Part shown: positions 1 to 6,850 of the stretch, one piece after another
Numbering within the stretch: the first letter of the stretch is position 1
How the letters are laid out: each line of letters begins with the position of its first letter
Assembly: GCA_947630885.1 (NCBI GenBank)
Contig: CANRJI010000026.1
Span: 1 to 10,973, forward strand
DNA: 10,973 nucleotides
DNA from: an uncultured Bacilli bacterium
GTDB taxonomy: Bacteria; Bacillota_I; Bacilli_A; RF39; UBA660
Reading direction: 5' to 3'
The notes under the pieces: generated by a model
Databases searched by the model: none
The model's input: only the letters and a program-made list of their open reading frames with translations
Told to the model about the DNA's origin: nothing
Position numbers and translations under genes: made by a program

Positions 1-112
1 TTTATCAAAATAAGTTTTTTCTCATTTTTTTACTAAATTATAATATTCTAGCAAAATTCATTCTATTTTACTGAATAATTTGCCTTATAAGCAAAAATAT
101 TTTTTCTTTTTC

Positions 113-141
113 TTGACAAACAATAAATAACGTAGTAATAT
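113..141 (+). promoter_or_regulatory. Sigma-A-type promoter of the ABC transporter operon
   Basis: A perfect -35 box TTGACA (113-118) is followed after exactly 17 bases by a -10 box TAATAT (136-141, five of six consensus positions). Transcription should start near position 148. This is the best promoter in the window and the only one seen ahead of the five-gene operon. The predicted start falls inside the left arm of the inverted repeat at 147-167, so a bound repressor would sit on the start site. Confidence 0.8.
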
Positions 142-146
142 TTAAT

Positions 147-167
147 TGTACTAGTGCAAATAGTACA
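147..167. promoter_or_regulatory. Inverted-repeat operator, likely site of the GntR/YtrA-type repressor
   Basis: The arms TGTACTA (147-153) and TAGTACA (161-167) are perfect reverse complements separated by seven bases. The centre-to-centre distance of 14 bases and overall dyad symmetry suit a dimeric winged-helix repressor. The site lies just downstream of the -10 box, over the predicted transcription start, as expected for repression by steric blocking. The operon encodes a YtrA-subfamily GntR protein (3069-3434), and such regulators usually control their own operon, so that protein is the obvious candidate. The assignment of protein to site is inference; the symmetry is seen directly. Confidence 0.75.
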
Positions 168-195
168 GTCATATAATCAAATGAAAGGAGTAAAT

Positions 196-1092
196 ATGAT
201 ACGAATAGATAAACTATCAAAGAAATTTGATAAAGACTATGTGCTAAATAATTTAAGTTGCACGATAAATGATAACTGTATCTATGGCTTAGTTGGAGCC
301 AATGGTTCTGGTAAAAGTACACTTCTTCGTATAATCATGGGTATTTTTACTTATGATAAAGGCGTTATTACTGTCGATGATGAATTAGTAGAAAATAACG
401 ACAAACTAAAACAAAAAATGGTTTTCGTCCCCGATGATTTATTCTTTTATCCAGGTTATAATCTTTTAGATACAGCTAAATATTATAATTCCATGTATCA
501 AGATTTTGACATGGAACATCTAAAAGAAATGGCTAAACTATTAAATTTGAGCCTCGATAAAAAAATAAGTACTTTTTCGAAAGGAATGAAAAGGCAGTGT
601 GCTCTTATCTGTGCCATTGCTACCAATGCTGACTATATGTTTTTTGATGAAACATTTGATGGCCTCGACCCTGTTATTCGTAATACCATGAAAAAACTTA
701 TTATCAAGCAGATGACCAAAAAGAAGACAACTGTTGTTATGACGAGTCACAACCTTCGAGAACTTGAAGATATTTGTGATAATTTAGGACTTTTATACAA
801 AGGTGGAATTCTTTTCGAAAGTGATATTGATACCATTAAAACCAATATGTATAAAGTTCAAATATCATTTAAGAAAGACTTTAGCAAAGAAGACTTCCCT
901 GATATCGATATTATTAGTTTCAAAAAGCAGGGTAGTGTAGCTACAATTATAATTAGAGATGAAACTGGCAAGAGTAAAAAGAAATTAGAAAATATGCATC
1001 CTCTCATTCTCGACTTTTTAAATCTTACTTTAGAGGAAGTATTCATTTATGAAATGGAGGCATTAGGTTATGAATTTAACAAAGTTCTTTAA
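196..1092 (+). CDS. ABC transporter ATP-binding protein, YtrB-like
   Basis: 298-aa cytoplasmic ATPase that would energise a membrane permease, most likely the one encoded directly downstream. The nucleotide-binding domain fills the first ~215 residues. It has a Walker A loop GANGSGKST (34-42), a degenerate signature FSKGMKRQ (127-134) in place of LSGGQ, Walker B YMFFDE (147-152, with D151 and catalytic E152), and a switch histidine in TSH (183-185). The ~80-residue C-terminal extension is typical of YtrB/CcmA/NatA-type ATPases that pair with ABC-2-like permeases. The start at 196 is chosen because AAAGGAG (184-190) sits five bases upstream. An in-frame ATG at 154 lies inside the operator, has no ribosome site and would add 14 residues preceding the conserved fold. 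The 3' end overlaps the next gene by 23 bases, suggesting translational coupling. The exported or sensed substrate cannot be read from the sequence. Confidence 0.9.
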   Translation: MIRIDKLSKKFDKDYVLNNLSCTINDNCIYGLVGANGSGKSTLLRIIMGIFTYDKGVITVDDELVENNDKLKQKMVFVPDDLFFYPGYNLLDTAKYYNSMYQDFDMEHLKEMAKLLNLSLDKKISTFSKGMKRQCALICAIATNADYMFFDETFDGLDPVIRNTMKKLIIKQMTKKKTTVVMTSHNLRELEDICDNLGLLYKGGILFESDIDTIKTNMYKVQISFKKDFSKEDFPDIDIISFKKQGSVATIIIRDETGKSKKKLENMHPLILDFLNLTLEEVFIYEMEALGYEFNKVL

Positions 1093-3088
1093 TTTTTCTT
1101 TTCTTAAAGAAAACCTAAAAAGGTCAAAAGCTATTGTCCTTCTATGTATCTTTTTAATACCTGTTATTAATGTTACAATTCTTCTTATGAGGGCAAGTGG
1201 TAGATCCTATTTTATACCCGAAATTAATGATATTTCTCTCTTATCCATCTTTGCTATGTACATTTTACCACTTATTCTTGCTATAACCTTATTTAGTTTT
1301 GTATACAAACGCAAATCATCAGATTTTATTATGTCACTCCCAATAACTAAGAAACAAATTTTTGCTACCAATATGTTAAGTGGTATTGGAATTATCGTAT
1401 TGATGAATCTCATTAATCTCATCCTTACCTTTATTTGTACCTTCATCTTCAAAAATATTCTTATTGACTATCGCATGATTTTTGATACATTCCTTATTTG
1501 GACTATATCTTACATCTTTGTCTTTACATCATCTAGTATTGCTATTTCCTTAGCATCAAATAAAATTACAACCGTAGTAGTAACTCTCCTTATCTTGTTC
1601 TTTGTTCCTTTTGTTCATTCTTTTGTTTCCATGTCCGCTTTTACCGATATGAATCAAGATGTTTACACATACTGTGATTCAGAAAGTTGTAAGCCTATCG
1701 AATATGATTGCTATGATTCCAAAGAGTGCCTTGAGAATGAAGCCAATCATCTTTATATCCATTCAAACTACAAAAAAGTAGAAAAAGCTGATTATACCAT
1801 TCCTTATGCTTTAATTGCAACGAGTCTCTTTTCCTTAACTACTATCAATATGACAGCTTCCCTTCTCAAAATGACTTTCTTAAGTATCATTTATATCATT
1901 GTCGGTCTAATTATCTTTGAACGTAAAAAGATTGAAGTAGTTGAAACATCATTTAAAAGTGAAAAAGCACATATTTTTGTGCGAAGTCTAACAACCGTTC
2001 CTATTTTATGTCTTTATTATTCCGCTCTCCGCTATTCAATAGGAGAAATGGTCTTTACTGACTTCTTTGCTATTGTCTTCCTTCTAGTTATTATTATTAC
2101 CTATGTTATTGTCTACGATTTAATAACAAGAAAGAAAGTTTTAAATATCTTTAAGTCCATTGCTTCCCTTATTGTTGTTGGTATCATTGTCATTTTTGTC
2201 GGAGAAATATCAATAAATAAAAAGCCTCAAATAATTAAAGTAAATGATATCAAATCGCTAACTTTCGAAGAAATTACTAATCATAATGAAATACCATCTT
2301 CAGTTGTAGAGGGAACAACTAAAAATAAAGACGTCATAAATTATGTCATGTCTATTCATCTTAGCAATAGCAGTACAAATTCCAATAATGACCCTGTTTA
2401 TAGCACCATTAAAATGCAAATTACCGCTAATCAAGAAAACTATGAATTCTATATTTATTTAACCGAAAGTGAAGTAAAAGAGTTATCAACCAAAATAAAA
2501 CTAGATCGAGACTTCACCCGTGAAAGAAGTAAAATAAATAACAAAGATGTCTTTAGTATTACCATTGGTAATGACTTTATAAATATCGATAAGAAAAATG
2601 CTTTATATCAAAAGATCCTAACTTATTATTCTTCTTCCAATTCCTCATCAAATGCCACTTATTACTTATCCGAAATCAAACTATATACTTATAATAATTA
2701 TGAAATTAAAGAAACCGACTTTAATGCTTTCAATAATAAGAGTTTAGTCGAAGATATTTTAAATTATTATAATCATGAAACAAGTAAAAAAATAACTAAA
2801 GAAAATATTAGTATCAGTTATTACAGTATTGGAAACGAAACTGAACTTTTCGATTATTACTATATTCCTAATAGCAAATTATCAAAGTTTATCTATGAAC
2901 ATAAAGATGAAAAAGTCGATATTACTAAACCATATTTATATATTAGATTTAATAGTTATGATATCGTTGGAAATTATAGTTATTATTTTATAACCAATCG
3001 TGTTGATGAACTTATGAGTTTAATTCCTAAAGCAGATAATACTGCAAATGATGGAGAGGTTTATACTGATGAAAAACTTGCTTATTAA
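1070..3088 (+). CDS. Large ABC-2-like permease with external tail (YtrC/YtrD-like)
   Basis: 672-aa integral membrane protein, probably the membrane partner of the YtrB-like ATPase whose gene it overlaps. I see nine hydrophobic segments (about 21-40, 55-79, 104-127, 139-161, 166-188, 257-283, 303-325, 328-350, 361-382). Basic loops after segments 2, 6 and 8 (KRKSSD, ERKK, TRKK) fix the N-terminus inside. The motif MSLPITKKQI (88-97) is characteristic of YtrC/D-type and related ABC-2 permeases. The odd number of segments places residues 383-672, a polar, Asn/Ser/Tyr-rich domain without another helix, outside the cell. The loop between segments 5 and 6 is also external and has four cysteines (C202, C207, C214, C220). 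Bacillus YtrC and YtrD are about half this size, so this may do the work of both. GGAGG (1056-1060) supports the start. The family assignment is fairly sure; the substrate is unknown. Confidence 0.82.
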   Translation: MNLTKFFNFSFLKENLKRSKAIVLLCIFLIPVINVTILLMRASGRSYFIPEINDISLLSIFAMYILPLILAITLFSFVYKRKSSDFIMSLPITKKQIFATNMLSGIGIIVLMNLINLILTFICTFIFKNILIDYRMIFDTFLIWTISYIFVFTSSSIAISLASNKITTVVVTLLILFFVPFVHSFVSMSAFTDMNQDVYTYCDSESCKPIEYDCYDSKECLENEANHLYIHSNYKKVEKADYTIPYALIATSLFSLTTINMTASLLKMTFLSIIYIIVGLIIFERKKIEVVETSFKSEKAHIFVRSLTTVPILCLYYSALRYSIGEMVFTDFFAIVFLLVIIITYVIVYDLITRKKVLNIFKSIASLIVVGIIVIFVGEISINKKPQIIKVNDIKSLTFEEITNHNEIPSSVVEGTTKNKDVINYVMSIHLSNSSTNSNNDPVYSTIKMQITANQENYEFYIYLTESEVKELSTKIKLDRDFTRERSKINNKDVFSITIGNDFINIDKKNALYQKILTYYSSSNSSSNATYYLSEIKLYTYNNYEIKETDFNAFNNKSLVEDILNYYNHETSKKITKENISISYYSIGNETELFDYYYIPNSKLSKFIYEHKDEKVDITKPYLYIRFNSYDIVGNYSYYFITNRVDELMSLIPKADNTANDGEVYTDEKLAY

Positions 3089-3434
3089 TCTCGACTATCA
3101 AAGCCGTGTTCCTATTTACGAACAAATAGTTAACAATATTGAAAATTATGTTGCGGTCGGTATATTAAAAGAAAAAGAACAAATTCCTTCCATTCGTGAT
3201 ATGGCATCAAGTATTGGAGTTAACCCAAACACTATTAAAAAATCTTACGATATTCTTGAAAATAAAGGAATTATTACCACTATCAGTACCAAAGGAACTT
3301 TTATTTCTGAAAATACTAAGAAGGCAACTAAAGAAAAAATTGACCGCGAAATTAATAATATTAAAAAATCAGTTCAAGAACTTACCAAATTAGGATTAAG
3401 CCTTGACGATATCATAGAAAGGATAAAGAAATGA
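3069..3434 (+). CDS. GntR-family transcriptional regulator, YtrA subfamily
   Basis: 121-aa DNA-binding protein, probably the repressor of this operon. The N-terminal winged helix (about 10-80) shows the GntR pattern: VPIYEQIV (14-21), IPSIRDMASSIGVNPNTI (39-56) as helix-turn-helix, and SYDILENKGII (59-69) leading into the wing TKGTFIS. Only ~40 residues follow (an amphipathic, charged helix region). That matches the YtrA subfamily, which has no large effector domain and dimerises through short C-terminal helices. The start at 3069 is preferred because GGAGAGG (3053-3059) lies nine bases upstream; the in-frame ATG at 3048 has no such site and lies deeper in the permease gene. It overlaps the permease gene by 20 bases and the next ATPase gene by ATGA (3431-3434). 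The TGA stop here shows that TGA is not read as tryptophan. Its likely target is the dyad at 147-167. Confidence 0.92.
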   Translation: MKNLLINLDYQSRVPIYEQIVNNIENYVAVGILKEKEQIPSIRDMASSIGVNPNTIKKSYDILENKGIITTISTKGTFISENTKKATKEKIDREINNIKKSVQELTKLGLSLDDIIERIKK

Positions 3435-4096
3435 AAATAGTTGAAGTACAGAATTTATCAAAAAATTATGGAAAAGGAACAACTCTTGTTAAAGCTTTAG
3501 ATGATGTATCATTTACTGTTGAAGAAGGCGAGTTTGTTGCTATTGTCGGTTCTTCTGGAAGTGGTAAATCAACCCTTTTACATATCTTAGGTGCCGTCGA
3601 TAAGCCAACAAGTGGAAAAGTTATCATTGGAGGCATCGATGTCTTTAAGCAAAAAGATGATAAACTAGCTATCTTTCGCCGTCGTAAAGTAGGACTTATC
3701 TACCAGTTTTACAATTTAATTCCTATCTTAAATGTCAAAGAAAATATGACTCTTCCCATTCTTCTAGATGGCAAGAAAGTTGATGAAAAATATCTTGATG
3801 AACTAATTGATACCCTAGGTTTAAGTCGCCGTGTATCCCATTTGCCAAGTGAGTTATCAGGAGGCCAACAACAGCGTGTTTCTATCGGTCGTGCTCTAAT
3901 TGCCAAACCTGATATCATTTTAGCGGATGAACCAACTGGTAATCTTGATTCCAAAGCTAGTAAAGAAATAGTTGATTTATTAAAATTATCTAATAAAAAA
4001 TATCATCAAACCATTATTATGATAACGCATGATATGACTCTTGCTAAATCTGCTGACCGCATCATAACTCTTGAAGATGGTAAAATAGTTGAGTAG
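3431..4096 (+). CDS. ABC transporter ATP-binding protein, YtrE/MacB/LolD type
   Basis: 221-aa ATPase of the family that drives FtsX-type (MacB-like) permeases by mechanotransmission; its partner is very likely the permease encoded nine bases downstream. All motifs are intact: Walker A GSSGSGKST (40-48), Q-loop in YQFYNL (Q92), signature LSGGQQQR (142-149), Walker B IILADEPTGNLD (162-173, D166/E167), and H-loop ITHD (H200). The LADEPTGNLDS string and compact length (usual for this family, ~220-235 aa) separate it from the YtrB-like ATPase at the start of the operon. The start codon shares bases with the regulator's TGA stop (ATGA), so the gene is probably translated by re-initiation; AGAAAGGATAAAG just upstream supplies the ribosome site. 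Function as a cell-envelope or peptide-efflux ATPase is inferred from family and context only. Confidence 0.93.
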   Translation: MKIVEVQNLSKNYGKGTTLVKALDDVSFTVEEGEFVAIVGSSGSGKSTLLHILGAVDKPTSGKVIIGGIDVFKQKDDKLAIFRRRKVGLIYQFYNLIPILNVKENMTLPILLDGKKVDEKYLDELIDTLGLSRRVSHLPSELSGGQQQRVSIGRALIAKPDIILADEPTGNLDSKASKEIVDLLKLSNKKYHQTIIMITHDMTLAKSADRIITLEDGKIVE

Positions 4097-4105
4097 GGGA
4101 TTATC

Positions 4106-6646
4106 ATGAAAATATTAAATAAATTGACGATTAAAAATCTCAAATTAAATAAAAAAAGAACTATCGTTACAATTATCGGTATCCTTTTATCAACTGCTTT
4201 AATGGTAGGTATAGGACTTCTCTTTTCCTCGATGCAAGACTATATGGTAAGAGAAATCATATCTTACAGTGGTTCTTATCATACTAAGTATACTGATATT
4301 ACTCGTGAAGATTATGAAATCATAAGCAATACCAAAAAAGTAACCACCTTTTATGAAAGAACTATCGGCTTTAGTCAAATTAAATCCGAAAACGAATATA
4401 AACCTTATATCTATATCTCCTCAGTTAGTAAAGGCTTCTTTGACGAATTAGAATTAATTGAAGGAAGATTTCCTCAAAATAGTAATGAAGTCGTTATTTC
4501 GAATCATTTAAAGACTAATGGTGGCATCACTTATCATGTTGGCGATACCATTACCCTAGATTACGGTGATCGTTACCTTGAAGGTGAGAAGATAACCTCT
4601 AATCTTCAGTATTATGAGGAAGAAGAATTTAAAGTAACATCTTCTCATTCTTATAGAGTCGTAGGTATTGTCTCACGTAGTAATTATGAAGACTATTCTG
4701 CAGCGGGTTATAGTATTTTTACTCTCGATGAAAATAAAGATGGCCTAGTTATTGCTTATGTGACTTTTCAAAATAAGAAAAATATCATTAATAAATCAGA
4801 ATCACTCGCCGAGAAAATAAACTATCCTCGTGTTCGTATTAATTACAATTCATCATTACTCGCAGCCTATGGAGAAAGTAGTTATGGTAATATCAACTGG
4901 ACAATCACAACGATGATGATAATAATGTTAAGTCTTGTATCGATAGGTTGTATTATCGTTATCTATAATTCTTTTGCCATTTCCGTTATGGAAAGAAAAA
5001 AAGAGTTTGCTCTTCTTTCTAGTGTCGGTGCATCTCGCAAGCAATTATCATATATGATTTTTTATGAAGCCTTAGTCGTAGGTATCATTGGTATTGTTTT
5101 AGGTATAGCAAGTTCTTATTTAGGTATCGGAGTTGTTATTGAAGTCTTAAATCATTTATTAAAAGGAGCACTCGAATATAAACTCTATTTAGTAACCATT
5201 CCTATATATGTTATCATACCTGTTATCTTTATGTTTATTGTTATCATCCTTTCCGCTATCATTCCTTCAAAGCGAGCTAGTCGTGTTTCTATTATCGAAG
5301 CTATTAGACAAAATGATGATATCAAATTAAACAAAAAGAAAATTAAAACGAGCAAATTAATAAATAAAATGTTTGGTATCGAAGGTGAAATTGCTCTTAA
5401 AAATATCAAACGTAATAAGAAGAAATACCGTATTACCACAATCAGTTTATTTATTAGTATCGTCCTCTTTATTTCCTTTTCAGCATATATGAAATATGCT
5501 CTATATACCACTACAAACGTAATAACTAGTTATAATTACGATATCATGCTCGATGTCTATAAAGGTGATAACGATGTTGAAGAAAAAGTAAATGAAATTA
5601 TAAATAGTGAAGATACAAAGTCATATACCAAATATTATTCTTATTCTCTTCCTATTAAAAGAACTGTTACTTATCATGAAGACTACATAAATTATAACAA
5701 AAATAGATATATGAATAGTAGTACCTCTTTTCCCAATTTAAAATATGATTACATAACCATTATTGTTCTCGATGATAAAAGCTATGCTTCTTATCAAAAA
5801 GAAATCGGTTTAACTGAAGAGAAAGTTATCCTTTTAAATAACTTTAAAGGTATTAGTTATGGTGAAGGAAAAAGGGTTAATTACGATATAAAAGTTCTTG
5901 CTAATCAAAATATTACTCTAACTTTATGTAATTTTCCTGATGATGAAGAACCAGAAAATATCGATAATTACTGTTCCAAAAAATTAAATAATATTTATGT
6001 TACTAATAAACCATATTTAAATGCTGAAGAAATTTCTCATATTGATAATTATAAATTAATTATGAATAAAAGAATCTTTGATGCAATTATTGGTGAAGAA
6101 TTATCAAATTATCGTGTCAATATCATAAGTGACAATTATACCAATATTGATAAAATAGGTAAAGAATTAAATAAGAGCCCTTACGTTTATTATAGTAATA
6201 TCGCCGAAAACACAAGAATGGAAAATAATCTCATTATTGCGGTTAAAGTCCTTATGTATGGTTTTATCAGTTTAGTAACCTTAATAGGAGTTACATCTGT
6301 CTTTAATACCATATCGACCAGTATGGCCCTTCGCCGAAGAGAGTTTGCTATTTTAAGAAGTATTGGTTTAACAAGACAAGGCTTTAACAAAATTCTCTTC
6401 TTTGAAAGTCTCTTCTTTGGTTTAAAATCACTTTTATATGCTCTTCCTGTATCCTTTATCATTATTATCTTAATTCATCTATCAACATCAGACATTGTCA
6501 GTATGAGTGGTCTTCTTCTTCCATGGCCAAGTATTATCATAGCTGTCATATCTGTCTTTACTATCGTTTTAATGACAATGATGTATTCGGCAAGTAAAAT
6601 CAAAAAATATAATATCATTGATGAAATAAGAGAAGAAAATATTTAG
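4106..6646 (+). CDS. FtsX-type ABC transporter permease, two-repeat form (YtrF/MacB-like)
   Basis: 846-aa membrane permease, partner of the ATPase just upstream. It has the duplicated FtsX plan: helix 1 (about 19-40), a first external domain (~45-260) of MacB periplasmic-core type, then three helices (about 267-290, 319-345, 363-388). Helix 5 (443-463) follows, then a second external domain (~470-705) and three more helices (from ~709 to ~835). The cytoplasmic coupling motif occurs twice: ERKKEFALLSSVGASRKQL (296-314) and RRREFAILRSIGLTRQGF (743-760), each followed by an aromatic-Glu pair (YE, FE). Bacillus YtrF is about half this length with one FtsX unit, so this is a fused or duplicated version. 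The second external domain has two cysteines close together. TAGGGGA (4094-4100) overlaps the previous stop and serves as ribosome site with a five-base spacing. Such proteins move lipids or peptides or transmit force rather than import solutes; the substrate is unknown. Confidence 0.9.
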   Translation: MKILNKLTIKNLKLNKKRTIVTIIGILLSTALMVGIGLLFSSMQDYMVREIISYSGSYHTKYTDITREDYEIISNTKKVTTFYERTIGFSQIKSENEYKPYIYISSVSKGFFDELELIEGRFPQNSNEVVISNHLKTNGGITYHVGDTITLDYGDRYLEGEKITSNLQYYEEEEFKVTSSHSYRVVGIVSRSNYEDYSAAGYSIFTLDENKDGLVIAYVTFQNKKNIINKSESLAEKINYPRVRINYNSSLLAAYGESSYGNINWTITTMMIIMLSLVSIGCIIVIYNSFAISVMERKKEFALLSSVGASRKQLSYMIFYEALVVGIIGIVLGIASSYLGIGVVIEVLNHLLKGALEYKLYLVTIPIYVIIPVIFMFIVIILSAIIPSKRASRVSIIEAIRQNDDIKLNKKKIKTSKLINKMFGIEGEIALKNIKRNKKKYRITTISLFISIVLFISFSAYMKYALYTTTNVITSYNYDIMLDVYKGDNDVEEKVNEIINSEDTKSYTKYYSYSLPIKRTVTYHEDYINYNKNRYMNSSTSFPNLKYDYITIIVLDDKSYASYQKEIGLTEEKVILLNNFKGISYGEGKRVNYDIKVLANQNITLTLCNFPDDEEPENIDNYCSKKLNNIYVTNKPYLNAEEISHIDNYKLIMNKRIFDAIIGEELSNYRVNIISDNYTNIDKIGKELNKSPYVYYSNIAENTRMENNLIIAVKVLMYGFISLVTLIGVTSVFNTISTSMALRRREFAILRSIGLTRQGFNKILFFESLFFGLKSLLYALPVSFIIIILIHLSTSDIVSMSGLLLPWPSIIIAVISVFTIVLMTMMYSASKIKKYNIIDEIREENI

Positions 6647-6661
6647 TATAGTACATTAAAT

Positions 6662-6694
6662 AAAAAAATTAATTCCCAGCGAGTTAATTTTTTT
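6662..6694. terminator. Rho-independent terminator of the ABC operon
   Basis: A 14-pair stem (6662-6675 with 6681-6694, one G-T pair) encloses the loop CCAGC. The right arm ends in seven T and the left arm begins with seven A, so it can work in both directions. It starts 15 bases after the stop of the FtsX-type permease gene and closes the operon. Confidence 0.85.
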
Positions 6695-6781
6695 AATTAA
6701 AAAACTATTACTAAGATTAAATAACTCCTTTATTAGAATATCCATTCCCTAAATTTTAACATAAAATATTTAAATTCTCAC

Positions 6782-6811
6782 GGAAAGTTTAACTAATTAC
6801 TTTCTTTTTTT
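6782..6811 (+). terminator. Possible second terminator before the zinc-ribbon gene
   Basis: GGAAAGT (6782-6788) pairs with ACTTTCT (6799-6805, one G-T pair) around a 10-base loop, and the right arm runs into T6805-T6811. It would be a weak backup terminator behind 6662-6694. It also resembles the terminator at 10871-10905 (shared GAAAGT...ACTTTCTTTTTT). It lies just upstream of a -10 box, so part of it may instead serve as the promoter's upstream region. The 6695-6781 stretch shows nothing else I can support. Confidence 0.4.
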
Positions 6812-6823
6812 CATCATTTATTA

Positions 6824-6829
6824 TATAAT
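6824..6829 (+). promoter_or_regulatory. Promoter -10 box of the zinc-ribbon/CvpA/thioredoxin operon
   Basis: A consensus TATAAT stands 21 bases before the ATG at 6851. No good -35 box is found at 16-18 bases upstream (the region is TTTCTTTTTT). Expected initiation near 6836 would place the ribosome site AGAGGTGA (6836-6843) at the very 5' end of the transcript, giving a very short leader. Confidence 0.5.
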
Positions 6830-6850
6830 TAAAGTAGAGGTGAGTTAAAA

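Noticed and set aside
79..95. Hairpin TTTGC/GCAAA before the operon promoter
   Set aside because: Only five pairs and no directly adjoining T run; not enough to call a terminator of an upstream gene.
154..195. Upstream ATG (154) as start of the first ATPase gene
   Set aside because: It lies inside the operator, only a few bases after the predicted transcription start, with no ribosome site. ATG 196 has AAAGGAG at the right distance and gives the normal start of the fold.
68..322. - strand open frame over the operon promoter and first gene
   Set aside because: It runs across the promoter, operator and the Walker A region of a well-supported + strand gene and has no recognisable protein features.
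3048..3068. Upstream ATG (3048) as start of the GntR gene
   Set aside because: No ribosome site ahead of it; GGAGAGG at 3053-3059 serves ATG 3069, and the conserved fold begins after that.
3432..3434. TGA read as tryptophan (mollicute code 4)
   Set aside because: The GntR protein is of normal YtrA-type length when ended here, the ATGA overlap is a standard operon junction, and conserved tryptophans are TGG.
3709..3954. - strand open frame inside the MacB-type ATPase gene
   Set aside because: Shadow of a fully conserved + strand gene; no ribosome site and no family features.
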